From NCBI RefSeq assembly GCF_014805625.2, contig NW_023998566.1, positions 242,639 through 306,638 on the forward strand: 64,000 nucleotides of DNA, given 5' to 3'. The notes beneath the pieces were generated by a model. That model saw only the letters and a program-made list of their open reading frames with translations. It was not told the origin of the DNA and ran no database searches. A program made the position numbers and the translations under genes. Shown here piece by piece: positions 1 to 10,263 of the stretch (its first letter is position 1; each line of letters starts with the position of its first letter). Source of the stretch: Glossina fuscipes. Lineage: Eukaryota; Arthropoda; Insecta; Diptera; Glossinidae.

Positions 1-120
1 GCAAAATCATACGATTTTTGCCTGTACTTGTAAGTAAGGAAAACAGAAAAGAATAAAATAAACATATACCGCAAGATCATACGATTTAATAGCGGTACCG
101 CAAAATCGCATGATTTTGTC
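1..120. repeat. Near-palindromic motif in LTR-like sequence
   Basis: Three copies of a near-palindromic 16-17 bp motif of the form AAATCRTAYGATTT lie at 1-17, 71-87 and 100-117. Related copies occur at 32949-32964, 47965-47985 and 48001-48024, where the sequence looks like LTR. I infer that the window opens inside an LTR or LTR-derived repeat of that family. The motif could be a protein-binding site, but nothing shows that directly. Confidence 0.4.
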
Positions 121-721
121 TAACGGCATGCCGTTATTCCGCTGCTTGCGGTTGATACAGACCGACAGACACCCTACCCGAGGTTTGTTCGCGGCCGTTA
201 CAAGGTTGTTGTAACATACAATTTACCGTTACGGGAGAAATTGTCAAAGTTGGAATTATTTGATGCATTTGCAACTAGAAATGTATTTGTCATTTTATAT
301 TGCTTACTTTATTTATTTGATGTAGCAGAAAAGAGTATGTGCAAAAAACCAATTAGTGTGGAAAAGAAAGAAACGCCTCTTATAAGCAAACGTTTGGTGG
401 CTTCTAGAGCAGCTTCACACAATCCGCCAAACTGGCGGGCTTTAAGTGGAACAAAATGGAACTGTATACTTTTATCGCTGCACGTTTTTGAACGTTGCTT
501 TGGGCCTTTCTGGGACCACACGACTTCTCGTTATGGTGTCACCTGATTTCTCGAGCTGACGAAATTAGTCATTTACAATACATATACAAATTTAAGCAAT
601 GATCCTGTTTGTTAATCACTTACCTTAAGCATCCAATAAATGCTTCTATGAACTATTTTTTGTACCTTATCTGTTACTTTAAAACTTATCTAGAGTGATT
701 CGTAAAAATCGTCCACTTTTT
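121..721. other. No recognisable gene
   Basis: A 101-codon open frame at 241-546 (plus) has no recognisable domain, has a comparable open frame on the opposite strand, and opens with TTG rather than ATG. I see no structured RNA or further repeat here. Confidence 0.5.
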
Positions 722-994
722 TTATAGGCTTAATTTCGGGTTCGCTTCATTGCAGCGTACGGTATTCCTTACGATTGGTCTGGTCATGGATTTTGCTTTT
801 ATAGGCCACAAGTGCTGACGAATGCTCGATAATAAAAGTTGAGCACCAATTGTGTCAACGCAGCCTTTAGAGACCAGAATAAAATGATTTTTATGGCCCC
901 ATTTAAAAAATAGTTTATCCTTAGCATTATAAGCAAGTACTGCTGACTCTAATGGACTTTCTAATATTCGTTTGATTCGCGAGGTGTGAGCCAA
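722..994 (-). pseudogene. BEL/Pao-type pol fragment, integrase zinc-binding region
   Basis: The minus-strand product fits the region between RNase H and the integrase core of BEL/Pao retrotransposon polyproteins. It shows a 'LAYNAKDKLFF' stretch, then 'AQLLLSSIRQHLWPIKAK' and 'VRCNEANPK', matching the family pattern of (Y/N)-x-K-H, then (Q/A)-LL-A-S-(I/L)-R-Q-x-(Y/F)-W, then C-x2-C-x3-(A)-x-P. The histidine expected before the A-Q-L-L block and the first cysteine of the final pair are not visible, so the zinc site is broken. It is about 90 codons of a protein normally over 1,500 residues. Family assignment is by eye from the motif order. Confidence 0.6.
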
Positions 995-2033
995 ATGTTT
1001 TAAACTGTTGAGTGTTTTTCCAAATTTCTGTAAAATCAGAGTATAAATGCTACGTATATTTTTGTTAATTACTTTAGATATAAACTCGATTAAGAACTCT
1101 GAAGTTTTGAGTGGTATAACATGTTCGAGATCTGCTTCCCATGCGTTAAAATTGACGTTAGTTTTAAGCCGTACTACTACACACTGTATTAGCCTAATGA
1201 AGAAACATTAAAACATAAGAGTTGGTTCTTTATTAATTTTGATGGGATCAAACACCTAGATAGAAGATCAGCTAGGCTGTCACTTGATTTCACATTTCGC
1301 CATTGCTTAGCAATTGGCAATCTCTCTCTTCCTTTCCTTTTTTTTCTTCTCGTTTCGTGTAACGTGTTGCTCCTTTAGTTTTGTTGGATTAAACAGCAAT
1401 TTTGGCTTCAAAATTCCTTCTATTAAGGCACTTTTTTTTCTGTTTTGATCATTCATATATTATTTCTTTAATTATACACGAAACATATTTCTATATAAAG
1501 GTTTAATCATGTATATTTTTTATTAACAAGAAAGTAATCAAAAACTTAAGAAATTGCAATCAAGTAAATGCGAGATCACTTTTGGTTTCATCTTTTAATA
1601 TTCCTTTTAGTTTTCTCGAATGTATTTCATTTTTCACACCACGCTTTCAATAAAACTAACCCTTTTTTCTTGTTTGCTATCCATCTGTTACCTTTGACTG
1701 ACCTTCTATTTCCCCACAAAGTCACACACGAAAAAGAAAAAAGCAAAGAAAAAAAATTGTTGTAAACTCACGCGTAGCTGGAAGCAGTAGGTCTTATCGC
1801 AAATAAAACAAAGATAAATATTACAACGGTTGAGCCTGTTTTCGGTGTAGTGTATTTGTGTGCACTGTAGGCTGCAACCAATTAAGAGTGGAAACCCGAT
1901 AAATAGTAAATAATGTCTAAACTTTGCTAATGCTGCTAATTCCATCATGGCATTTCTGGTGTGCATATAAAATTGGATTGCTTACTAACTCTGTTTTAAC
2001 CTTGTCTTTGATTTGCAATAAAGTTGTTTTCCA
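995..2033. other. Mostly unassigned; possible gag-like scrap
   Basis: On the minus strand at about 1064-1185 a short open stretch reads 'NAWEADLEHVIPLKT' followed by a Phe/Leu/Ile-rich helix. This resembles the W-x8-P segment of BEL-type gag proteins and lies directly upstream, in transcription order, of the integrase scrap; the link is weak. The rest, including T-rich tracts at about 1330-1440 and an A-rich run at 1729-1760, holds nothing I recognise. Confidence 0.25.
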
Positions 2034-2657
2034 CTATAAGGTTTTGTGCCTCGCAGCGTTTCTCCGCTGCCGCAATTTAAACGTGCGCATTTGGACTTCT
2101 TTCGATTGATTACATATCGTATCTTTTAACTTCTTCCGAGCTTCCTCGATTACAGATTCATTCTTCGCATTTTTCTCCTCTACAACTTGCTTCTGTACTG
2201 TTCGTTGCATCTTTTTTCTACTTTTATATGTCACTACTTCTTACTCTTTTTGGCACTTTTCTTCTTTGTTCTTTGTTCGATTTTTTAGCCATTGCTGTAT
2301 TGATTACCGTTTTTCTTATTTTGCTTGTTTGTGCAAATCTATAGTAGCAAAAAATTTTGTTGACATTGTTGAATGTAGTTTTTCAAAAACATCATCAAAT
2401 ATCGGCATTAATTTCTTTTTCGCAGGTACCACTTTACTTGCCATTAGTGAAACTTCGTATTGCAGCCATTCTTGCACTTTATTCCCGACAACTTCTCGCT
2501 TTTTTATTGGTAAACGTGTCGATGAATGACGGAAATGTTTAAAGTTATCGTCAAGTATAATTTTCATGATGACTGGACACTGCTCACTGGTTTTTCTCAG
2601 TGAATAATCGAGTGATAATACAATTTTTTTGCCAGTTTCTTTATATCTTGTTCGCAC
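2034..2657 (-). pseudogene. Degraded gypsy-type reverse transcriptase fragment
   Basis: The best part is 2316-2657, minus strand. It runs from a rich-in-polar entry segment through 'VGNKVQEWLQYEVSLMAS', which corresponds to the conserved segment before RT motif 1 (V-x-x-W-L-x-x-G-I-V-x-x-S-x-S-x-(Y/F)-A-S-P), and ends with 'IFDDVFEKLHSTM' then 'FFATIDL', the gypsy RT segment ending in (F/Y)-(S/T)-T-(L/I)-D-L, whose Asp is the first catalytic residue. The central FCVDYRxLN block is missing or scrambled and the frame ends right after it. A Lys/Arg-rich open stretch at 2034-2234 may be an integrase C-terminal tail, which is only a guess. Together with 2716-2940 and 4372-4797 this looks like one old minus-strand gypsy element. 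Confidence 0.5.
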
Positions 2658-2715
2658 ATTAAGTTGATCCGCACTGATGTTATACGACGATAAATTGTCC
2701 TATTGTTGTTCACAA

Positions 2716-2940
2716 TTAAATTCTATTTCTTTTATATTTATCGGAACAACAAATAAGATCATATCCTATAATTGCCTCATATTCAATTTCATCATCTTTT
2801 AATATCACAATATCATGTTCTGTTTCCACCTTGTCTATATTTACTTCAACTTTTAATTTACCAATCGTATTTGTATGAAAGAAAGGAAAACCAGGGTGAT
2901 TTGCGACCCGAATCTTGCTCATAGTTCTTTGCTTTGGCAT
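2716..2940 (-). pseudogene. Degraded retropepsin-like fragment of a gypsy element
   Basis: About 74 minus-strand codons end with 'EAIIGYDLICC', matching the (V/I)-I-(I/L)-G-x-D-(F/L)-(I/L) motif that closes the aspartic protease domain in gypsy polyproteins. The preceding alternating hydrophobic segment with a run of acidic residues fits the family's beta-strand pattern. The catalytic D-T/S-G triad is not in the visible frame. It lies just upstream of the RT fragment in transcription order, which is the expected pol layout. Confidence 0.45.
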
Positions 2941-3057
2941 TATTTTCCGGGTATCTTCCGTGCCGAGTTCTGCGAGAAATTCTGCAAAATTACACGAAAG
3001 ATTTTACAGCAGCCAACTCGGGCCAATAGGGTCTCTCGTTCGCTCCCACCTACATTC

Positions 3058-3189
3058 TCTCAACCGGAAAGTGTAGTAGTGCTATCTTTTAACGTATGAC
3101 GACTAAAGCTGAGCCTTCCCCCTACCCGTAAAGTCTAATAGTCCTATCTGTTGTTCAAGGATGACGACTAAGCTGAACCTGCTATCTCC
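3058..3189 (+). repeat. Tandem ~60-bp repeat, two units
   Basis: Two imperfect units lie at about 3060-3118 and 3119-3189. Both contain a GTAAAGT/GGAAAGT start, a 'CTATCT' core and 'GACGACTAA' followed by GCTGA. A single related unit occurs at 16193-16255, at the left end of the second copy of the dispersed repeat, so the duplication is particular to this copy. Confidence 0.6.
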
Positions 3190-4371
3190 CATCCCTATTA
3201 GTAGAGTTAAACACAAGGAAATATTTTCTTGGAGATCTCTTACCTCTTTGGCTGCTGTAACAGAAATGAAAGACCGAACGTTTTGTATCACGATCGTTCA
3301 TAGTCGCGACCACCATCCCTGTCCCGGTACCCAGTCTCTCTGCCTGTGGCTGTTACACACTGGCACGCGTTATACGATGTATGCGTTACAATACATCAAT
3401 GTTTACTTATGTGTGTAAGATAGTAATGTGTCTTATGTATGTATAAGTATATATTTATCGCTGATATCCAAAACGTAACGTCGTTCATGGATGGAAATTG
3501 GAAATAGGCAACAATAATAGAAATATTACAATGTATAGCCGTTAACCTCTACATACCAAGAACAATTTAATATGCTAGTCTTAGCAAGTAATACTTCAAA
3601 AACAAGGCTAGGTACCAAAACATGTAGATCATTATGTACGTGCCTATACCAAAAAACTCATACATTGACGGAATTGTTAGTAGACAAGTAAACGTTTAGG
3701 CATATGATTTTATGTGTGACAGCAATAAGTCCAAACCATTGGACAGTTAGGTATGTGCTTATGCATGCTATGTACCATTTATAGTGAAATATATCAACAT
3801 GCATATATATAGAAACTATGGTTTGGACACAAAATAAATATATTACGATAAGTAACCGTTAATCCGTTATTAATAAGAACAGTTTAATAGGCTAGCCGTA
3901 TCTTATTAATAAACAAGTAAGTGTTTTAAGTATATGATTTTGCTTGCAAGAAGCAAAAATAAATATAGAGCATACTAGCTCGTCATGTATATATCTATAT
4001 ATGAAATATATTAGAATGTGTGTCCATACGTAACCGATTAGGTACATGATCTCGTATATAACACAATATAAAATAAAAGACCGTTAGGTGTATGCCTATG
4101 CGTGTGTTACAATACGTAGGCTACTCATAGCTCTAACGCAATATATTCTATAAATATACGGACTACAATATGTTTATACGAGATAGAAACTGTGTCATTA
4201 TAGTGTGGAGGAAAATATGAATCCAAACGAGAAGATATTTTACACATCTTTATTACCCACTTGCGCTACAGAAATGAGCAGTACCTATACTTTTACATGT
4301 AATTTAGCGCAAGATCAGACAAGCTGATCAAGTGTTTACTAAATTACGGGTGGGGGATATTTCGTACTACG
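3103..4371. repeat. Dispersed ~1.2-kb repeat, copy 1
   Basis: This AT-rich segment recurs at 16187-17330 and, split by an inserted element, at 18587-18628 plus 23743-24330. Shared landmarks in order are the CTATCT-containing left end, a run of short ATATAT-rich blocks with 'GAACAATTTA(A/T)TATGCTA', a 'GTACATGATTT'-like block, and a right end with 'GAGAAGATATTTT' followed by CTTTATT and 'GGGATA(C/T)TTCG'. No coding capacity is visible. The right end abuts a gypsy gag open frame that begins near 4372, so copy 1 appears to have inserted into that element. Confidence 0.6.
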
Positions 4372-4797
4372 GGCGGTATTTGGTAACCCGCTCATCATAT
4401 AAAGAATTACTAATGGTTCTTCAAGTGTACCTATACCTGCAATTTTTCTCTTATGCAGTGTATATTCATGAAACGATTTTTTTCTTAATTTATGTCTTTC
4501 TGATAAGTTTATTCGCACTTCGGCACTGTTCAAACTTTAATCATCAGATACATCAAAATTCATCTGTTAATCGAAATTTTAACATTTCGTATTCGCTCAC
4601 TTGTTTAGCTTCTATAAAAATTTGCTCTGTACCTGTTTTTTTATTACGCACTTGCGCATTTGTTCATTTTGTTCAAATGCTTGAAACCATTTTTTAACAG
4701 GTATCGTTTCATCAGCAGGATAGTTCATAATTTTTGTGAACGATTTGCATGTTAATAGCTCAACCAGCTCACTTAATGCACTGTATTTGGTAGCCAT
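4372..4797 (-). pseudogene. Degraded gypsy-type gag fragment
   Basis: The minus strand starts with an ATG at 4797 and reads 'MATKYSALSELVELLTCKSF', then 'VKKWFQAFEQN', a motif like the W-(L/I)-x-x-(F/Y)-E capsid segment of gypsy gag proteins. After a frameshift it continues in a second frame with 'LSERHKLRKKSFHEYTL', 'AGIGTLEEPLVILYMMSGLP', which matches the family's (R-x-Q)-x3-E-S-(F/L)-x-E-Y ... I-x-Y-(I/V)-(V/M)-x-G-L pattern. Capsid middle sequence is lost at the frameshift. The frame breaks at 4371 where the dispersed repeat begins. The zinc-knuckle region is absent. Confidence 0.6.
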
Positions 4798-5439
4798 CTT
4801 TTCAACGGTTGGCCCGATTCGTTTAATTATCTTTATTTATAAGTTTTGAGTTTGATCACGCTTTCGCAATTTTTTCGCTCAAAACAACCTTGCCTTGCAT
4901 GTTTTACTTATAAGTTTCTTTCTGTTACTTTCGATTGGTTGAGCCTATTTCTTTTAGTTGAACGCATTTACTTTTCGCGAAATGAGTAATTAAATATAAA
5001 GAAATAATAATAATAATAAAAAGTAAGCAAAGTATGACGACGGCATTTTTTTACTACTTGACTGCACTTATCCGCCGACGACCGCTTAACGACTGATCCT
5101 TGTTCCTCTCTATTTCTCTACCGCGTCAGTAGGCATCTACTTTTAAGACACATTCAATAAGAGAGTTATATTATTTTGTGATTTTACATATGGAGCAGCC
5201 TACGGTCATGTAATGCATTATTTTGTGCAAGATAAAAATATATTCTTATAAAAAGAAGATAAATTTGCTACACCCTAAAAGTCTATAGATCATAAAACGA
5301 AAGTCCAAAAAAGCCTGGTAATCAAAATTCAACAACTTATTAATTAATTAGATGCTTGAGTTAGCTTATTTCATTCATTGCTCAGGTATGACATATATAT
5401 GTATGCTCAGGTATATATATACTGTACAGAGAGTGTTTT
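4798..5439. other. Probable gypsy leader plus unassigned sequence
   Basis: Upstream (minus-strand sense) of the gag ATG lies about 400 bp without coding signal that is plausibly the 5' leader and LTR of the same decayed element, though no paired LTR was found. A short (AAT)n microsatellite sits at about 5002-5019. The remainder, to a T-run near 5436, shows nothing further. Confidence 0.3.
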
Positions 5440-5860
5440 TTTTTTTGGGCTTGTGTTGAGACGGATATGGAGATAAAATTATACACGTCATTCAAATTTT
5501 TACTTACTATCCTAGGTGGGTTAAACAATTCATAATTTGATCTACACTGACTGAGTTTTATTAAATTCCTAAGTAGACGGACCGGAATATTAAGTTAAAC
5601 TCATTTAAAAGGGCTGGTAAATCTATTGTTGATGCCTAAAACGATCCTACGTTTCTCTAGTGAAGGTAAAGCTAGAGCAGTAATCTACTTACATATGGGG
5701 GCAATAAAACTTGACTCAATAGCGTGTATATGATAATAATAGAGCGGAGACGCCATACGGAAGAAGCGTGTCCAAGTGCAGGTTTTAGCAACGACTTATA
5801 TAGCCTTACTAATAGAGAGTTCAATGTGCAAATTAAACAGGAACTTGTATCAAATATCAA
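5440..5860 (-). pseudogene. CR1/jockey-like LINE ORF2, C-terminal tail
   Basis: Minus-strand reading gives 'LYKSLLKPALGHASSVW', the post-RT motif (L-Y-x-x-L-V-R-P-x-L-E-Y-A-S-x-V-W) found in CR1 and jockey superfamily ORF2 proteins, followed by 'LPPYVSRLLL', the (Y-x-x-R-L-x-L-L-x-L) block. A shifted frame continues with an N-Y-E-L-F-N-P segment and a 'NLNDVYNFIS' segment, which also occur in the tails at 13840-14370, 17660-18150 and 26930-27103. At least two frameshifts and several stops are present. The RT core upstream is missing. Confidence 0.6.
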
Positions 5861-5945
5861 GATCGAGAAATATCTTTATGCGACTCGACGACGTATACCG
5901 AAGCGAGTAAGTGAGTGTGAAAAACATTTTTTTGTATTTATTTAA

Positions 5946-6320
5946 ATTCAGTGTTAAAAAATTAGTTGAGGTCTTTGCAGCCTGTTAAGTCTGACTGTGG
6001 ACCAATGGAATAGTGTTCAGCGTTGGTGGAAAACCTTTTCCACTCGGTTTAAGCTTTGCTGACCCGTTCCCGTTGGGTATCGCTTTCCTTACTAAGCGAA
6101 AGAGGTTGGGATAGGCCTCCTCCGCACAGTGAGAATGCAATGCCCATGCGTATTGTATTGACTGGTTCCTTATTAATGCAACTTTCTTTGTAGATTCTGT
6201 CCCACACCGAGTTTTCAGGTCGTATGGTACTTGTTGCTAAGTCTGACCTTTCATTACTTACCTTTCCGTCCTTATATCCGGTACCACGGGTGTCAGGAGC
6301 CCCCCGAAGCAATCTTCCAG
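5946..6320 (+). repeat. R1-type LINE 3' UTR fragment
   Basis: The segment from about 6020 to 6310 closely matches 50660-51000. Both contain 'GGTGGAAAACC', 'CGAAAGAGGTTGG(G/A)ATAGG', 'TTGTATTGAC', 'CAGGTCGTATGG', 'GTTGCTAAGTCTGACC' and 'TATCCGGTACCACGGGTGT'. At 50660 it follows directly on an R1-clade C-terminal coding region, so I read it as the 3' untranslated region of that family, here on its own as a strongly 5'-truncated insertion or a remnant. The 123-codon frame on the minus strand here is a by-product. Confidence 0.6.
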
Positions 6321-6549
6321 CTTTGGACTGATACGATGTCATTGCAAAATTTATATGTGAAATAACGATAGGCGCAAACAATTTCGGAAGTGCAGTTAGT
6401 TTTGCTATACTAATTCTCAATCAAATGTATTTTGCCGTTGTTATAAGTTGGTATAGCAAAGCTATTTTTCTAGATGGTTGGGAGTGCACCTAGTTTCAGC
6501 GAGATATTAAAAGTCGTCTCGAGGACACCACAAAAGAATGCCATCAGGA
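6321..6549. other. Unassigned spacer
   Basis: No coding signal and no repeat that I can place; it lies between the R1-type 3' UTR and the next minus-strand LINE. Confidence 0.4.
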
Positions 6550-7139
6550 CATGGCGACTACAATATTTCAGTCTTTTTAGACTTTGACACATCATTCTCC
6601 AAAAATAACAGAACAGAACCGGAAAAAAAAGAAATGTACATACCTAGCATGCCTACAGCCGGTATAGATCCAAATTGCAAGTGGATCTCTGAACCTTCGC
6701 AAACACGCAAAAGCATGGCAAACCGTACAATAAAAAACGCCAATTTATTTTCGAAACGTAGTGAGATATTAAGATCAAACGTTAGTTTAAATACGACATT
6801 GGTAAATCACGCATATGAAGAAACTTTGTTTTGATAGACTTTAAACAATCCGGTATTGAGATTAAGTGATAGATATCATTTAGGTTTCTCCAAATAACCC
6901 CAAATGGATTAAACAGCTCATAACTGTATTTACGTTAACTCAGCTTAATGAACATAAAGTGCCTAGAGAAGCGGTTAGGGACATTAAAGCTGATCTCATC
7001 AAGCAATGCGGACGAATCGATAATAGCATTGATTAACTTAATTAACAAGGAGACACCAAGAATAAATTTAAATTGCGTAAATCACGGTAAGGATGACAGA
7101 AGTAGTCTTTTTATTAGAAGGAATAGAGACAAGCGGGTC

Positions 7140-7780
7140 TCAACCGAAATTCCTAACCGCAAACAGTAAAAATTGTTTTTGAACTGATTCAATTGAATCT
7201 ACATAACACTTGTAGGAAGAAGACCACACAACTGAGGCATACTTAAGTATTGGTGTAACTACGCACATGTACATCCTTTTTGTAACGTAGGGATCCTTAA
7301 ACTCTGTGGAGCATCTCTTAATGAAATCTAGCACAGACTTAGGTTTGCTTAGCGAGAACTCAATGTGCATATTAAAATGTAATCTTTGGTCGAATAGAAC
7401 TGTTAAATCGGTGAAGAAATATATGTTTTCCAACTTGTGTAAATCAATGAAATATTCAGTATTGAATGACTTCTTCTTGGAAAAAGAAAGTTCTTGCATT
7501 TTTTTACATTTAATTTCATAACATTTAACCATCACTATATAACCGCCATATAAACATATAACCAATTTATTTAAGTCAATTTGAAGCTCATAATGTGGCG
7601 ATTCGAAGGAGAGGAAAGAAAAGAGTTTAACTTCATCAGCTTACAATAAGATCTGGCCGGCTTTAATCACCGAGGAGAGATAATAAATGTATTAATTGAA
7701 TAAAAGGGGTCGTAAGTGGCTGCCTTGACGGCTGCCAGATGCCACGGGCGATTCATTCGAGGCAATGAAGTTGAAGAGAA
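7140..7780 (-). pseudogene. CR1/jockey-like ORF2: RT palm end and post-RT region
   Basis: Minus strand. Near 7780-7640 one frame has 'SRQGSHLRPLLFN', the GVPQGSxLGPxLF motif, and then 'ADEVKLFSF', the relative of YADDVKLF with the Tyr codon now a stop and the second Asp changed to Glu. From 7565 the frame stays open for 141 codons. It includes a Cys/Lys segment like 'LNLNKCKKLSFS' in altered form, 'FFTDLTVLFDQRLHFNMHIE', 'FIKRCSTEF', and 'VVTPILKYASVVWSSSY', the L-x-Y-A-S-x-V-W landmark, and it ends at 'FLLFAVRNFG'. In this family the region follows RT and has no known catalytic role. The change at the catalytic Asp pair means no polymerase activity. Confidence 0.65.
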
Positions 7781-7806
7781 CACTGAATGAATCCAAACCT
7801 AATTAG

Positions 7807-8100
7807 TTATTGGGCGCGGATAGTTAAATCGGAATTAGCAGTTGAAAAATGTTGTCGGAAGTATTCAGCAAAGAGATTTGAGGTATCAATATGATCAAAA
7901 ATATCAGTGGACTCGGAGCCATTGAAAGAAACTTGCGATGTACGTATGGAGATTTTTCTTTTCGGGTTGAGAACCTTATGAAATTTTTTACGATTAACAA
8001 GCAGTGAGGAGTTTATCTGCAGTAGTATTGGTAGTTGATCTATATCTTGCAGCAAAATAATTTTTGTTGAAAAGTTGTTTTTTCTATTTTTGTAGTACTT
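7807..8100 (-). pseudogene. CR1/jockey-like ORF2: linker before RT
   Basis: The minus-strand frame reads 'KFHKVLNPKRKIS' and then 'VSFNGSESTDIFDHI' and 'SNLFAEYFRQHFST', matching the linker (K-F-x-x-(F/L)-V-N-x-K-R-K-x-S ... A-x-L-F-A-x-Y-F-x-x-x-F) that precedes RT motif 0 in these elements. The same linker is at 26460-26370 in copy B. The frame ends at 7807, after which the RT N-terminal half is deleted. Confidence 0.6.
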
Positions 8101-8345
8101 AATTCTCTCATTAAACCATAGCGGTCACTTGCTTCGTGGTCGAGGTTACTTAACAGGAACGAAGGCAGAAATAGCTAGGTTTAATACATTATAGAACAAT
8201 GGTAGTAGCGTTTCAATATTCCCAACAGAAAAATCAAGAATAATGTGTGGAAGATGAGGTGTAAATAGTAATATATTGGTTTTATTGAAAATATAAAGTT
8301 TATCTGGAGAGATTGAGTTTCACACATTAGAACGGTTCAAGGGAC

Positions 8346-9480
8346 CAAATTATGTTTTTATATTTCCTAGTAGTTAAGCCTGATAAAGCTGTGACGTTAT
8401 ATTATGTTATTACTTAATTTTTTTAATTAATAGTTCAATTTGAAGGTCAGTAGTTCAATTTGACGGCTTGAAACAAGATAAATTCCATTCGACATAGTTG
8501 CACCAAAAATTTACTATTGCTTATATATATTCACAGTAGACACGCTAACACACTCACATTTGTTTAGAGATCAATGTTCATTGTGCCATTTTTTCAAATA
8601 CCATCTGTTTGTTACAGCCACAAAAACGGACCTGGAACAATTACACTACAATTAACTGAATTAGATTATTGATCAGGAACCGATATTATAAATTCGATTT
8701 TCAAAATGAACACATCAAACAAAGTACAAGTTCGTCGGTATATGCATATTTTTATCCATACAAATGTATTTATACTTTCTTCAATATCTACAAACCTTGT
8801 TGCAGGACGGCAAGTTTTTTTATAATAAATTAAATAAAGAAGAATTTTTCTTTTTTGTGCAGTCACTCGGTACTATTGACCCATTCATCTACGTATTGTC
8901 AACTGTGCCTTGCCTAACAATCTCTCGCATTTATGTATTAATGTACTTTCTAGTAACACAAACATTAATGAGAACATATTTCGTAAAGTAAAATCCACCT
9001 TCACAATGAACAGACGGATTTCTTGTTTTATAATATTCTTTCTCACTCTTGTTATTGTACCCTACCTAACACTAACAATAGAAAAATTTATAAAAACGGA
9101 ATGCAATCAACAAAATCTTCCGCTGCAGTTTATTGGTAAACAGTGTTAAACACGGATGGTGGACTAAAACCAGCTGAAAAGGTATTTCGCATTCTGTTGT
9201 AACATCCTACGCCTGTAATAGCTAGCTAGTTTGGGAGATATGGGGAATTTGAAATGTTGTCTCACGGTGACTCCTAAAAAAACCTCTTACTTTACCCTTA
9301 TAGAAATAAACAGAGTACTGCCGAACAGGCAGGTTATAAGCCCCAACCCTTTCTTTACCTTAACTTACCTATGTCCCATGAGTTTCAATGGCAGACCCGG
9401 AAGATGAGTCCAATGACCCATTTATTATACCTTGCTATCATAAGAAAACTTAAAAATTTTAAATATTATATATTTCTTCT
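8346..9480. other. No recognisable gene
   Basis: A few short open frames on both strands (for example 8666-8866 minus and 8764-9149 plus) show no motif and have the residue bias of AT-rich noncoding DNA. No repeat could be assigned. Confidence 0.45.
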
Positions 9481-9489
9481 TAATAGCTT

Positions 9490-9690
9490 AAATTTCTCTT
9501 TCCGCATACTCTCCTATACATCATCCGAAGTGACTCTTTTGAAGACTGGGTACTGTTTCATTTCCCAATGATTCATTTAACTCGATTTACTGGACATACG
9601 CTTTTCGTAATTTATTTCTATTCTTCTTTATTTTACTGTTCCTTGTAAAACAAAAAATTATTTAGGTTGTAAGGCTACTCGCTGCATATT
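9490..9690. repeat. Dispersed ~180-bp repeat, shared with 45635-45790
   Basis: The block with 'CGTAATTTATTTCT(A/G)', a CTTATTTATTTT-like run, a GTAAA(A/G)CAAA stretch and then 'GTA(A)GGGCTA'-like sequence aligns with 45635-45790 over about 150 bp with visible drift, and both begin with a CTCTCCTAT block. Neither copy has coding sequence. It may be a LINE 3' UTR or a small noncoding element. Confidence 0.45.
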
Positions 9691-10134
9691 CATTACATAT
9701 ATGCACGTATATGTAAGTATTTGTTAAATATAACTTTTTCTATATACACAGGGTTCATAGCTCATTTTTGATATCAAATGTTCTACGTGTTCAATTATTA
9801 AAGGTATTAAAGAAATAAAGTAAATTGTTATGTGTTCATATTTTTCATTATTCCTTTTATATTTATCGTTTCTATATTTTTTTACATATTCTTAGTCTTG
9901 CGTAAACCTTTACAATATTTTTCAGTTATTTTAAGTGTATAGGTTGTTTAACATATCCAAATTTTCAATTTTCTTTAAATTTTTTATTAACTCATCACAA
10001 TTTCACAGCTGTTTTTTTATTAATTAATTAATTTATTAAGAACTAATTTTTTTATTGCGGAATACTTGTAAACTTTTGACACTAATTTTAGCTTTTATAT
10101 TTATATTTAGTGTTCTTTTATTGTACTTTGCAAC

Positions 10135-10147
10135 ATTTTCAAACTTA
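10135..10147. repeat. TSD of I-clade LINE, left copy
   Basis: ATTTTCAAACTTA, repeated exactly at 12467-12479 on the other side of the I-clade insertion. Thirteen bp falls in the 10-14 bp range reported for I elements. Confidence 0.85.
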
Positions 10148-10263
10148 TTTATTATTATTATTATTATTTTAATTTTAGACTAATGAAATGCGTTCTTAGA
10201 CTAAAAAAAAGACATTGAGCACTAGCAACACAGGCTATCGGCTCTAATTTAAATAAATGGATA

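Larger units (their letters stand above)
6550..8345 (-). mobile_element. CR1/jockey-like LINE, degraded copy A
   Basis: In minus-strand order this copy holds: the end of the endonuclease (about 8345-8100, aligned by eye with 26900-26701 and 51480-51250), the linker before RT (8060-7807), a deletion removing most RT motifs, the block with the YADD-box relative and following segment (7780-7566), the post-RT segment (7565-7140) and the C-terminal tail with part of the 3' UTR (7139-6550). All parts carry stops and frame changes. The layout is collinear with other copies in the window, which makes the identification firm even though each piece is poor. Confidence 0.65.

Noticed and set aside
1568..1765. 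65-codon plus-strand frame with a hydrophobic start resembling a signal peptide
   Set aside because: T-rich followed by A-rich sequence; the hydrophobic start and Lys-rich end follow from base composition alone.
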